The notes: generated by a model not told the origin, from the letters alone. A stretch of DNA of 64,000 nucleotides from Silene latifolia (GCF_048544455.1 NC_133528.1:48889502-48953501), one strand, 5' to 3'; shown: positions 46,602 to 58,945, counted from the stretch's first letter. Translations and numbers: made by a program.

Positions 46602-48981
46602 TGTGGACAACGGGGGCGCTTGGGAGAGAGAACAAGCGTTTGCATTTTGTGGAGTCGCCACCAATTTATTGTGGAAAATTGGAAACCGTTCGAATACCTC
46701 GTGTCATTTCAAGACACAAAGTAGTGACATAAAAACTAAGCAATCGTTACCCTTAGCATTCTATGTCTAGAATGACTCTCGTGGATGCCAATGAACACGG
46801 ATGTTCACAGAGATCTGGAGTAAGGGGTGAGGGTACGTATTAGGAAGCTCTTTTGATCGAACACCTAATCCCGCCCGCCTCGATAGCGGCCTCTACTAAT
46901 GATTAGGAAAAATCATCTATACTTGATATATCGTCGATTATATGCATGCAATTCAACATCCAACGTTTTAATCCTAGCATGTGAAGAATTAGACTAAGTT
47001 GGTGAACAATTAATTAGCAAACAATTAGGTCGAAGTTGGATTTAAGGTTCAATTACATGTGAAAACATAAAAATGATACAAAATATGGTGATAAATACAA
47101 TAAAAGAAAATTACAATAATAAAGATTACAATAATTACAATGGATTAGGTGATTTATGTCGAAAATACCTTTAAAACGGATAATTTGAGAAAAAGACTAA
47201 AAGAATAAATTAACGAACAAATCAGTAGGCGATAATACGGTTAATAGTTAATTATACGTAAGCTAATTAAACTAAGTCAAGGCAACACGGAAGGGAGTTC
47301 AGAGACAGAAATCAACCTGGAACAGGCGCAGCAGGACTGCGCCCTTTGGAAGAGGCGCAGCAGTTGCTGCGTCTAATCCAAGGGTGAGTTCTGGCTGTGA
47401 AGCCGGAACTGCAAATTGTTAATGTAAATTGGTGAATTTAATGGTTGATTAATATATTTACTCGGATGAAAGTGATTAATAGGTTATTTACATGTGATTG
47501 ATGGGTCATAAAAGCGATAAAACATGGATGAGACGGATTAAAGATGAATTAATTACATGAATGAACGATTGATTAATGACATAGGTGAACTAAATAGGTT
47601 AAATATGACGAATTAATGACGAATATACGATGAATAGATGGAAATATATCAAAGAATCGAATTCCGGAAACTCAATATGAACAAATTGAATTTCTACAAC
47701 CCGGTTTGAGTTTAATGACGAAAACCTGCAAATATGAGATTATAAGGGATTTAAGCCGAATTTAATGATGAATTATATGTGTTGATGAATGAATAAATAA
47801 TATACATGTGAAATTATTGTGCTATTGTAACAAAGAATTAAAGAAAACAAATACAAACAAAAAGTTAACGAATTACAGAGGACGAAGGAAGAAGAAAGGA
47901 AGCAGGAACTGCGGCAGCCTCACGAAGAGGCGCAGCAGGAACTGCGCTCCTTCGAAGAGGCGCAACAGTTGCTGCGTCCTTTCTCGATGGTTTGTCTTCT
48001 GGAAATCCCTAAAAAGGGTTTTAAACACGGTTTTAGAAATCGGTTTTAAGAGGTGTTTTTGATATAAACCTTACAATTGTGATACAAAAAGTAAATAACA
48101 ATAAATAAAAGAGAGATTTACACCCTCAGACTTACATGTTTGACGAAACGAGAAGAACTAAGTTATCGATTAGTGATGCTCGACGCGAATGTAGACGAAA
48201 GTGTCATCGTAAGAGGAAAACGATTAGATTAATTAAGTTGATTATTGTGGAGGTTGTCAAATTGGTCGGTCATGCAAATGAGGCTGGTACTCAGAAGGAT
48301 CCGAGCTTACGTGGTCGAATGTTCAAGCACGTAGACGCCAAAAAGTAAGAACAACGGTCTAGAATGCAAAGGGAGAAGAGAAGGGCGGACACTCGCGTGA
48401 GAAATATGAGGAGCGAAGGCTCCTATTTATACTAATCACGTGAAGGAATAGGGTTTTCGGAGAGACTTTGGAAGTGAATCTCGAAAAGATATGAAAAAGA
48501 TACAAAAAATACGCAGAAAAGGACCTGGGAAGAGGCCCAGCACCTGCTGCGTCTGTTCCCAAGTGGTTTCCTCCCGCGGAAGAAAGATTTCCGTGTTTAA
48601 GTTATGGAAGGACGGAATAATTTGGTTTTCCTTAATATTTTGTATGAATATTTCAGGAAATTGTTTACCAAAGAATAAAGATTGTGAAATATTTATAAAA
48701 TATGGAATAGAAATATCCGGAACATTCCAGAACATTCTGACTCGGGATTTAGCGGTTATAGAAAATGAAGACGGTTTCAGACCCGGACTCCAAATGTACT
48801 CTAATTACTGTCAAAACGACCGTATCGGCACGTAGATGACAACTAAGAGGTGGACATTAGTGTTTGACCAATCACTTGATGATAAACTTACGAACTGTCA
48901 CAAATCGTTCCGCGTACCAAACATCCGGCCCAATCATCACCGGGTGGTTTGCGGGAGGTGCAGAAATGAGGTATCTACACA
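46602..48981 (-). repeat. Ogre 5' LTR
   Basis: It is 2,380 bp with TG...CA ends. It contains no real gene. Three GC-rich blocks with the palindromic core GCAGCAGTTGCTGC and relatives stand out at 47322-47378, 47900-47985 and 48527-48560. Confidence 0.9.
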
Positions 48982-49554
48982 TCCTTAAAGGAATCTTGTC
49001 CAAAACGGTGGGTCGTGGATACCAAGGTTCAACGAGTCGTTCTTATAGGTCTACTAGCAAGACTAATGAGGTTAACCTTGTCGAATTATCAAAGAAGAAT
49101 AACCCACAGAGGAAGTTCACAAACATTGGCGATACATACTCCAATGCTCTGAAAAGGTTGATAAAACAGGGTAAGCTCCAACCCATAGGACCTACACCTG
49201 ACCCAGAGAAGAAGTCCAAATTCTGGGATGAGAATGCATACAGCGAATATCATAGAGGCAAGGGACACGATACAGAGAAATGTTTCAAGCTAAAGCACGT
49301 CCTACAGGATATGATTGAAGATGGTCGTTTACCCATACCTCCTGGAGGTAAGCCCAACAATACTCAGAATCCTTTTGGAATTTTGATGATCACAGATGAA
49401 GAATCCACCTTGGATTGTTCACACCTAATTTCTCCAGTCGAAGATGAGATTCATGCATTAGAAGGTGAGGGGACTTATTCCGCCATTTCTCCTACCATTG
49501 CCGACTTCATTGCATGGGCAAAGAGTGTAAGTAGGGAAGTTTGAGAATTGGAAG
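48982..49554 (+). pseudogene. gag: Ogre gag fragment (second element)
   Basis: A gag fragment is open from directly at the Ogre LTR end to a stop at 49542, beginning KGILSKTVGRGYQG. It matches 45030-44430 of the other Ogre. The nucleocapsid-like motif reads SEYHRGKGHDTEKC, so its first Cys is Ser. It is cut at 49554 by the copia LTR, next to ggaag. The upstream half of this element is absent. Confidence 0.88.
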
Positions 49555-51036
49555 TGTAGGAATCAATAACTTCTTATTAGACACTTCTAATAACTTAATA
49601 CATTTAGTTTAGTCATAAACTAACAAGATCTTATACATGCATAACAATAAAATGCAAAGTAAGAAGAAAACCGATCTACTTACAATGAGGGCCGAAATGG
49701 GTATACTAATTTGGTCTCCTACCAAATTAGTCTTCTTAAGAAAAACCAAGTGCTCCAACAAAACCCTTAGATTCAATAGTAGAATCTACTCCTCAAGGAA
49801 TTGTACCAAGGTAATTACCCTTAATTCATATGCTAATTTAAATACTAGAAATTAGAATATGAGCCCTTAAAATTATAACTAATATTATTGTATACTACTT
49901 CTAGTAATGGTAGAATAATATTAGTGATTTTGTGATTTTTCTTTCTTATATGTTCTCAAAAAATGTTGGTGCGTTCACCCATGGACTAGAAATTAGAATA
50001 TGAGCAAGTAAAATTATAACTAATATTATTGTATACTAATTATAATAATATTGGTGCGTTCACCCATGGACGGTTCGAAAAAATGATTCATGTCAGCCGA
50101 CCCCAAATCATTTTGGGATTAAGGCTCTGATGTTGTTGTTGTTATATATGTTCTCAAAAACTCTAGAGAGAATATCTTAATTATCTATATAATTGTTTTG
50201 TAAGAATGAATGATAAGAAGAGAAAACTCCTCTTCTTTCTCTAGTGGCCGGGTAGCAAGGGGAGTAATGCCCAATCCATGCTCAAAATGTTCGTCTGAAG
50301 ATGTAGAGTGTAGGGCTATTGATTAGGTCTATTAGAGACATAATCAATGTGCTTAATTCTCAATTAGAGCAACAATTAAGTCCTCAACCTACCCAACCCC
50401 CTCCACTTACACGACACCCTTGAGATAAAAAGGGTCCATTTTTGAAGTTTGTCATATGTCAATTTGTGTAGTGTGACATATTATAGATGTTACTAGACAT
50501 GTTATAAAATAATGCATTTTTAACTTATTAAAAATTATTATATTAACAAAATAAATCACATACAAAAATTTACTAGTAATTCATGATTACAAGTACTTAA
50601 AATGGGTCATTGAATTATAAATCACAATAACTTGTATTTATAATAAACCATTCATTCTTATTATAATTGTTTCATAAACAATAATAAAACCTAAGTAATA
50701 AAACAATTTAATTACTTAGTACGAATCTTATTTAATCAAATTACAATAAGATACGTATTCTCACTCACAAAATCATTTTTTCAATTTTAAAGAATTAATT
50801 AACTTGTATCAACATACAATTAATTAATTAATCAATTAAGAGTGTTACCCTAGAGGTATGACCTTAAGGGATCAACTGATCACCACCGTCATATGACAGT
50901 AATGTCAAACTCTAGTCAGCCAATCATTACCGATTAATGTGGATCAGTTGACAATAAAATATTACTTCCCTCATGCATTCTTATTATGAGATTTAAACAT
51001 GTGATCGCATTATTGTCGAGGACACATACTTCAACA
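49555..51036 (-). repeat. Copia 3' LTR with a LINE tail inserted
   Basis: It is 1,482 bp long, against about 1,285 bp for the two solo LTRs of the same family. The excess is explained by the 182-bp insertion at 49963-50144 plus its 16-bp duplication. Confidence 0.85.
49963..50144 (+). mobile_element. 5'-truncated LINE 3' end
   Basis: The stretch gattcatgtcagccgacccc, followed by caaatcattttgggattaag and a TGTTGTTG tail, is the typical 3' end of plant LINEs (RTE/L1-like). A 16-bp duplication tatatgttctcaaaaa flanks it (49947-49962 and 50145-50160). The insert also holds a copy of neighbouring LTR sequence (compare 49845-49900) between two copies of gtgcgttcacccatggac. Confidence 0.82.
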
Positions 51037-51114
51037 ATATCCCACTTGTCCGCGACATGTGTGCGTCACCAATTCTCTTGTCCTATTACTATCTCCCATT
51101 TAATGCAAGGTGTC
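51037..51114 (-). other. Copia polypurine tract and 3' untranslated region
   Basis: The polypurine tract is at 51037-51051 on the minus strand. The remainder ends with gtgtc (51110-51114), the left duplication of the nested element. Confidence 0.75.
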
Positions 51115-52689
51115 TGATGCGTGTCTGTAATATGATGTTTTACATCTTTATTTCCACGCATTTTATGTCTATTATTAGTAGTTTATTCCACTATTTGCCC
51201 CTTTTCGTCGACTTCCGCCTTTTTATGTAATATTGCAGATTATTGCGGAATTGAGTAGATAATGAGCCAAATCCGTCCCAAAGTGTTTAGCATAGCATTT
51301 GGCATGAAGGGAAATCTTGAGGAATGATCTTGGTGTGCGTTTCAAGGCCTAAAGATAGCAAAAGCATGGGTGCATACGAGTTTAACAAGCAACGAAGCAC
51401 CTCACGATATTGCAGCCTGCTTCAGATGACAATATCTCGAGTTCTAGGGCTGATAATCGAGTGATTCCAATTGGACGTGAAAGCTTATCCTCTTATCTTT
51501 CCAAGCCGCGTAGAACGCTTGATTTGATCAAGTAACGAAGAAATGACAGCTCTTTTAAGATCGTTGCGCGCTGCAGAATTCGTCGGAATGCACTACTGTA
51601 CGGCACCCTTGGTCGATCGACTGACCTACTTGGTCGATCGACCAGAGCGCGAATTCTAGAAGCTACTGTTCAACTATGCTCAGTCGATCGACTGGGTCTT
51701 GTGGTCGGTCGACCAATTTATGCTGCAGCGAGATTTGTTTGCGCGAGACTTAGTAATTAGTCTTATCTTTTATTAATTTAGGAAATAATAATTAGCTCTT
51801 GAGTATAAATAAGAGACGAATTTAGACATAGAGACTAATTCCCCTTTGCTCAGTTTTGGGGTGACGTTACTTTGCTTATTTCGTTCGGCGTTCCTCTTTC
51901 TTTTCTTTCTAGATTCAATTGTAAACTTCTTCTTCCCTTAATCTTGTTCTTAATTTACTTCTTGTTCTTAATCTCTTCTTAATTACTGTTTTATTCTTAA
52001 TTTCTTGTTCTCCTTTAATTAATTTACGCAATTAGTTTAGTTTATTCCTTTCGTTATGCTTTATTTAATTAATCGTTTCATTATTATTGTTATTAGATTT
52101 ATCGCTATGCTTAGGTAATTCGTTGCTAGGATTAGGGGAATTGATGGAATAACGATTTTTGCTAATTAGGTTTAAGATCTGTTGATTAGATCGTTTCTAT
52201 GTTGTTCATCGCTGTTTTGATTACAATTAGTCGCTTGAGTTAACGTTATTCGACTGATTAGTTTCGTAAGCCTTGACCTAGATCTGACGATTGGGAAGGG
52301 TGACACCTGCAGTGAACAATAGAATACTTTAGTAAGGGCGGAAGCTATACTAATAGTGTTTTAGGGCGAATTGAGACGGTTAGGAGATATTCGTTGCCCC
52401 TTAGACTGATTTATGAGACTTATTTGTGACCTTTACTGCTTTTATCTGTTTCTTTTGATGACCCGAAATCCTAGTTTCCTTCTCTTATTGTCAATCGTTT
52501 ATTTTATCTCCTTGCTTTAGTTAGTTTTAGTCCTTTATCTTATAAAACCCCCAATTGTGACAAATCCGACAGACCGAGTTAAGCAGATAGATAGCAACCT
52601 AGCCTCCCTGTGGAGATCGACCCTACTTACCGCTGACTTCTGTTAGTAGTACTTAGGTATTTTATTTTTGGTACTAAACGACGGTATCA
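51115..52689 (+). repeat. 5' LTR of the one-ORF element
   Basis: It is 1,575 bp long. A GTCGATCGAC quartet lies at 51612, 51633, 51683 and 51704 (the last is GTCGGTCGAC). Confidence 0.95.
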
Positions 52690-52694
52690 AATTT

Positions 52695-52712
52695 TTGCGC
52701 CGTTGCCGGGGA
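52695..52712 (+). other. Primer binding site, tRNA-Asp, one mismatch
   Basis: TTGCGCCGTTGCCGGGGA differs from the tRNA-Asp primer site at one base (TT for TG) and lies 5 bp after the LTR. Confidence 0.82.
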
Positions 52713-52778
52713 GGCGACGCATTTCTGTTTGCTTTTATTTAGTCTGTTTTTATGTCTTTTGCTTAGCTACTCACCGTC

Positions 52779-53822
52779 ATGACCATCTTCTCTTTCCCAC
52801 AATTTGAACATGAACTGTTGCATATTTATTGGGATAGACTAACTTCTTTCATCTCTCAGTCTGGCTACTATGTTAGTATATGGTAGATGTGTCGTATCAT
52901 ATATGATGGTGTCAATGGTAGAACACTGGCTAAAATTGAGAGAAATTGTGGATGGGAATTTAATGACTTGTCCTATGAGGAGCAATGGGAGCTTCTTAAA
53001 CACTTAGCCCAAGCCAGTGCGGAGTTAGAGGAGCGTAGGAGAGCTGACGTTAGTGACCTGAAGGCCACTCGAGATCTTTCTGTTGAGGGTGATTCTGTTA
53101 CACCCGCTACAGAAGATTTCCTCCTTCTTGAAGAGGATGAGTATGACATGCTACCTCATCCTATTTCCCAATCTGTTGATGAAACTGATTTTGTTGCAGC
53201 TGATGATTTAGAGATTTATCCTTTGACTGACGAGCCTATTTCTATGGGTATTAGTGATGAACATGTTTCTGATATGCTTGAGCTTTCTAATAATGAGCCT
53301 AATGAGCCTTATTTTAAGGCAAATGTGCAGGATTCATTTATTGACGTTTCTAATGTTTTTGATAATATTAGTGAATGTTCTGCACAAGGGTCCTTTACAA
53401 AGGATCCTTCAGAGGCTTTGATATGTTTTGAGACATGTACAGGTGAACCTCCTATTTGGAAAGCTGAACTAGATGCTCCAGAGGCTGCAATATATGGGAC
53501 AGAGCCCATAATGGAGGGAAACAAGAAGGCACATGAGTCAGCAAATGCTCCTAGTACAGTCAAGGTAACATATTCTTTTGCCTTTGACTATGACATTAGG
53601 AGTGGTAGACCTCCTGACCAATCTGAAGTAATTATTGACAATAATTTCATGAGAATTACTGGTATGGCGGGTAGTGAACCATCTCGCATGGTTTCTACGT
53701 TGTGTTTTGATGATCCACCCTCTCTCAGTTGGACGGAAAATCTGCGGAGATTCCACCATAATTTTCATCAACAATTTGATAAGCTGAGACGGTCTTTAAC
53801 TGTAATTTTATATGCTCCTTAA
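52779..53822 (+). CDS. Single ORF of the non-autonomous element, gag-derived N-terminus
   Basis: The open frame 52887-53822 codes for 311 residues. An in-frame ATG at 52779 would add 36 codons, but a TAG at 52884 separates the two. The combined N-terminus (LLHIYWDRLTSFISQSGYY, IIYDGVNGRTLAKIE, SYEEQWELLKHLAQASAELE) loosely follows the end of an Athila gag domain, where EAW(E/D)RFK..., FY(E/D)GL and a final helix occur. The rest is acidic and unrecognised, ending in SWTENLRRFHHNFHQQFDKL. There is no zinc knuckle and no protease motif. It could be a degraded gag that drifted, or a kept protein of unknown role. Confidence 0.6.
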
Positions 53823-56110
53823 GTATTATGGTGCTACTTATGCTTTTGTGTAGCACATGCGCATTTGTTTGACGAGTTGCTGCACGCCTTGTCCTGTTAT
53901 GATTGGCCCTAATTAGGAGAAGCTGCTAAAGAGAGAAAAAAAAGGGGTCGTGCGGGACCTGTCTGAAACCAGCGCTACCCAGGAGGCAACCCGGATGTGA
54001 TATTGTTTAGTTTTGCGAATAAATTATTTAGTTATTTCAAGAACTTGTTTGTTTAGCTTAGTTTTATTTCCGTCTTTAGACTTTACATTTGGGTTAGCGC
54101 AATTTTGGGCGCGTTATTATGTGCAATTGCAGGTATGAAGATCGAATTAACTCAATTCATTGAGTTAATTCAAGAAAGCACTTATTCACGTCAGTCTATC
54201 GATCGATCGATCGGATGTGTGGTCGATTGAGCGCTGCTTTAAAGACGAAGCTCTGTTCGAGTTCTACATGTCGATCGACCGAGGTCCGTGGTCGATCGAC
54301 CGCTTCTTCTTCTTTGTGCACATTCACGATCATTCCCCTGCTGTGTTTGATTGATTTGCGGAGCATGAAAGGGAGTTTTAGGGAGTTTTCTCTCTATCTT
54401 GTTTCTCTTTGCTACGTTATAGCTTTCTTCTGTTTAATTTATTTGCACATAATTACTGTTTCAATTTTGTTTCTCGGATAATGCGCGGTATTTTCTATCT
54501 TTTCAGGTACTTATGGTAGCATTGCTGGCTACTAAAACCTCCTAGCTCATGCTGGTTTGGGGAGGTTTCCTTGCGCTTAAATCTTGTGAGTCCCCGAGCT
54601 TCTTTCTTCATGTCTTATTTAGTTATTTATCGCAAAATCCCATTTCCTTTGTTATTTATATACATGATTTTGCACAATGAGGTCATTGTGTGATTTGGTT
54701 TGGGGAAGGGTTTTGCGTCGCATTTGCATTTGTTTTTATTGCGTTTCTGTTGCACGTTTATTGCATTTCAGTTTGCATTGTTATTTCATTTCCTTTATAT
54801 AAACAAAAAAAATTCAAAAAAATCACGTTTAATTCTGCATATTAGGTTGAGTCAGATTGGAGTATTCATTACTGATAGTTGTCATTTGCTTAAACCCTGC
54901 ATTTTGTCACATCTTTTAGCAAAAGTTTTTGCAATATCTCGAATTTCGTTTCAAAATTTGTTGAACAATTAGACTTGACTTGAAATTTTGGCAAACTACA
55001 AAACTTTCTAAGGAATTAGAGCTTTATAAACTGGTGTCATTCATGACCAGTTTCATTTAGGATTGTGAGTAGTTACTCCCTGCATATCGTGTAACATTAA
55101 TTTGCACAAGTATGACATTTAATTTCTTTTTTGCCTGCATACATTCGGGTTAGTGGTTGGTATTGCATGTTTGGAGAATGCTTGCGAAAATCCCTTTTAT
55201 TCATTTTACCCATTAGTTTACATTAGCCAAAAATTGTCAGTTGACCCTTTAGCTACAATCCATAAACTAAGCCTACCCTTTGCTGAACTAGTTTAGTAGT
55301 TTTAGTGGTATTCGTTGTATTGTATCAATTTTGGCTCGATTTGCACTCTATGAAGTTGGTAATGAATGAAGGAGAAAAGAAAAATGAAAAAAATGGAAAA
55401 ATAGTGACTGCCGAAAAAAAAAAGCGAAAAAAAACGGAAAAAAAGAAAACAAAAGAAAAAGATACGGCAAAGAAAAAAAAAGAAAAAAGTTTACTCCTAT
55501 GTTTGCTTTATATTTTATGAGGTGTGTTAATTGGATTAGTGAAGTGTTTGCCTAATTCATTAAGGCATTTGAGCTTATTTCATTGAGTTAGAAGTGGATG
55601 TATTTATTCGGTTTGATAGGATGCTAGCTTGGCTATTTCCCTCTCATTCCCATATCGTTTTGCCTTTTCTTACCCATAGCCTCACTTATCCATATCTTTG
55701 CAAGTATTCGGCATGTAATGGACTTTGATTGGTTGGAATATATGTGCACGGTAGCTAGAATTACTTGTCATACTATATTGCATGCACCATTATGTCGGTC
55801 GTAGTTTAGGTGAGCGACTCTTACTTCCTTCTCTCTTACACTTATATTTGCTTACCATTTGCTTTGTTGAGAGAAGCGTGAACCGGGAGAGTCCAATTTT
55901 TAAAGTCTTGCAAGGTCAAAAGTTCAACATCTTTTTGGAATATGCATAAATTAGTTTGCTTTACATTGCGCTATTAGTAGTTGATTCATATGCATTAAAT
56001 TGGTTTAAGTAGACGGTTTTCAGTTTGTCCATGTTTTGCTCCTTTCTATCAAGTTTTAGTTTTGCATTTAGTTTGCTTGGGGACAAGCAAAGGTTTGGTT
56101 TAGGGAAGTT
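53823..56110 (+). other. 3' untranslated region with hairpins and purine tracts
   Basis: It is homologous to 11695-13896. It contains a degenerate GTCGATCGAC quartet (about 54201, 54222, 54270, 54291) with a GATC microsatellite in its first unit. Hairpins lie at 54535-54568, 54672-54691 and 56072-56091. An A/G-rich tract lies at 55368-55490 and a polypurine tract (TTTAGGGAAG) next to the LTR. Confidence 0.75.
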
Positions 56111-57406
56111 TGATGCGTGTCTGTAATATGATGTTTTACATCTTTATTTCCTCGCATTTTATGTCTATTATTAGTAGTTTATTCTACTATTTGCCCTTTT
56201 TCGTCGACTTCCGCCTTTTTATGTAATATTGCAGATTATTGCGAAATTGAGTAGATAATGAGCCAAATCCATCCCAAAGTGCTTAGCATAGCATTTGGCA
56301 TGAAGGTAAAGCTTGAGGAATGATCTTGGTGCGTGTTTCAAGGCCAAAAGATAGCAAAAGCATGGGTGCATACGAGTTTAACAAGCAAAGAAGCACCTCA
56401 CGATATTGCAGCCTGCTTAAGATGACAATATCTCGAGTTCTAGAGCCGATAATCGAGTGATTCCAACTGGAGGTGAAAGCTTATCCTCTTAGCTTTCCAA
56501 CTCCTTGTAGAACGCCTGATTTGACCAAGTAACGAAGAAATGGCAGCTCTTTTAAGATCGTTGCGCGCTGCAGAATTCGTCAGAATGCACTACTGTACAA
56601 CACCCTTGGTCGATCGACTGACCTACTTGGTCGATCGACCAGAGCGCGAATTCCAGAAGCTACTGTTCAGCTATGCTCAGTCGATCGACTGGGTCTTGTG
56701 GTCGATCGACCAGTTTATGCTGCAGCGAGATTTCTTTGCGCGAGACTTAGTAATTATTCTTATCTTTTATTAATTTAGGAAATAATAATTAGCTCTTGAG
56801 TATAAATAAGAGACGAATTTAGACCTAGAGACTAATTCCCCTTTGCTCAGTTTTGGGGTGACGTTACTTTGCTTATTTCGTTCGGCGTTGCTCTTTCTTT
56901 TCTTTCTAGATTCAATTGTAAACTTCTTCTTCCCTTAATCTTGTTCTTAATTTACTTCTTGTTCTTAGTCTCTTCTTAATTACTTCCTCCATTCTACAAT
57001 GATCTACCCATTTACTTTTGGCTCAACAACCAAGGGAAGTAGATTAGTTGCAATTTGGCAGCTTAATTAACAAATAAAGTACAATTGATAATTGGTGGGG
57101 TAAGGCATAAACTTCCCCCCAATTTCTTAATTGTACCCGGTTTTTCATGTGAGTGCAAGTTGGTGTAAAACAGTGGGAAAAATGGGAGGGAAATGAAAAT
57201 TTGGATGAACTTTTAAATCTCCCACCAAATTACATCACTTCAAAGATGTGATTACCAAGACCTCAAGTGATGTTTCACCAGCTATAATAGGATTACATAA
57301 CCAATGGTTCTCAAATAAAATTACACAAACTACTCTTAAACTTCTCAGAAAATTACAAGCATTACAAAAAAAAATTCAGTAAAATTACACCAACTATATT
57401 TGGGCT

Positions 57407-58750
57407 ATGAAAAAACCAAATCTGACTGACGATCAAAGGCATAGAATCGTCTGCTTGTTGTTTGAGAGTTGCAAAAATGGTAAACCTGCACATGGGAAGA
57501 TGAATGAAGTGGCAAATAAGTTCAATGTCACAAGGAAATCTGTTTTTACTATATGGTCAGCAGCAAAAAAACAGAGAGGAGCTGAAGTGGCCATCAATGT
57601 GAGGAGTAAAATAAAGGGAAAGAAGGGGAAAACCAGAAAACCTTGTCCAATAGAGGCCATAGTGGCACTTGATGTAGAAAAGAGAACAACTTTGAAGAGG
57701 TTGGGGAAGGCAATTGGGCATTCACCATCTACCTGTCATAGATGGGTAAAAGAAGGACTCATTAAGTCTCACACAAGTTCAATACATCCAGCATTGAGTG
57801 AAGACCACAAGCACATTAGGTTGCATTTTGTGATGGGCAAATTAGTCTTTGATAGGCTATTGAGGTGTATAATGTTCAAGGATATGAGTCGCATCATTCA
57901 CATTGATGAAAAATGGTTTTATATGACCAATCCAAAATGTAGGTACTACATTGGCAGCAATGAAGCACTACCTTACAGAAGTTGTAAAAGCAAACGGTAC
58001 ATAACAAAGATCATGTTCCTAGCAGCCGTTTCAAGACCAACATACAAAGAGAATGGAGAAGTATTGTTTGATGGAAAGCTTGGTATATGGCCTTTCACTT
58101 ACCAAGAACCAGCTAAGAGAAAGAGCAAGAATAGGGTGGCTGGTACAATTGTCACAAAACCAATTGAATCTATCACAAAGGCAGTCACAAAACAAGCTTT
58201 GATCAACTGTGTGATACCAGCCATTAAACAAAAATGGCCAGCATCTGCATCAAAGGAAATTCATATTCAGCAAGATAATGCCAAGCCTCATATAAATGGG
58301 AAAGACAAAGATTTCTTGGAGGCAGCAACTTCAGATGGGTTTAACATCAAATTAACACAACAACCAGCTCAATCACCTGATTTGAACATCTTAGATCTAG
58401 GTTTTTTTAGATCAATTCAATCATTACAAGACGAAAATCCAGCAAAGACAGTTGAAGAGTTGGTGAAGAAGGTAACAGAAGCATATGAATCAGAAACAGT
58501 TGAAACACTAGATAATGTGTTCTTAAGTTTACAAGCTTGTATGGTGGAAATTATGAAAAAAAGAGGGCACAATAACTATCCACTTCCACATTTGGCAAAG
58601 GCTGCACAAAGAAGACAAGGGACACTTCCTAGAGATTTAACAGTTGATGAAGACTTGGTGAAAGAATGTATTCAATTTTTAATTACATGTGGATTGATAG
58701 GTGAACTAGATCAATTAATGTTGGACCTAGGCATACAAGTCCCCTTTTGA
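57407..58750 (+). CDS. Mariner transposase, DD39D
   Basis: This 447-codon ORF is uninterrupted and of the usual length for plant mariner-like transposases. An N-terminal double helix-turn-helix (about residues 6-50 and 90-118) would bind the inverted repeats. The catalytic triad is D167 (HIDEKW), D290 (QQDNAKPH) and D330 (LDLGFF), with exactly 39 residues between the last two, the plant mariner signature. The enzyme excises and inserts the element at TA. It has no frameshift or premature stop, unlike nearly every other gene in the window, which suggests recent activity. The start at 57407 is the first ATG. Confidence 0.97.
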   Translation: MKKPNLTDDQRHRIVCLLFESCKNGKPAHGKMNEVANKFNVTRKSVFTIWSAAKKQRGAEVAINVRSKIKGKKGKTRKPCPIEAIVALDVEKRTTLKRLGKAIGHSPSTCHRWVKEGLIKSHTSSIHPALSEDHKHIRLHFVMGKLVFDRLLRCIMFKDMSRIIHIDEKWFYMTNPKCRYYIGSNEALPYRSCKSKRYITKIMFLAAVSRPTYKENGEVLFDGKLGIWPFTYQEPAKRKSKNRVAGTIVTKPIESITKAVTKQALINCVIPAIKQKWPASASKEIHIQQDNAKPHINGKDKDFLEAATSDGFNIKLTQQPAQSPDLNILDLGFFRSIQSLQDENPAKTVEELVKKVTEAYESETVETLDNVFLSLQACMVEIMKKRGHNNYPLPHLAKAAQRRQGTLPRDLTVDEDLVKECIQFLITCGLIGELDQLMLDLGIQVPF

Positions 58751-58841
58751 ACAAGTTAGGTGGTTGTTTGATTGATAAACTTGCATCAAGAAAGTCTTAA
58801 GCATGAAAGTTTATCAAGGCAAACATAAGAACCTAAGAATG

Positions 58842-58945
58842 ACATTTTGTAATGGACTATGAATGAACCATGTAAGCACTCATTTTGTAATGGACTATGA
58901 ATGAACCATGTAAGCACTCATTTTGTAATGGACTATGAATGAAAT
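58842..58945 (+). repeat. 38-bp tandem repeat after the transposase
   Basis: About 2.7 copies of a unit beginning attttgtaatggactatgaa start at 58844, 58882 and 58920. Confidence 0.85.

Larger units (their letters stand above)
39177..48981 (-). mobile_element. Ogre-type Ty3/Gypsy element, 5' LTR to integrase, 3' end lost
   Basis: On the minus strand: LTR (48981-46602), tRNA-Arg primer site, leader of about 0.8 kb, gag, protease, linker, RT, RNase H, second RNase H and integrase, truncated at 39177. Primer type, LTR start (TGTGTAGATACCTCATTTCTG without its last base), dual RNase H and gag motifs fit Ogre. The 3' LTR is missing and several frameshifts are present. Confidence 0.92.

Noticed and set aside
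48136..48348. 70-codon basic frame
   Set aside because: It lies inside the Ogre LTR with no domain or relatives visible.
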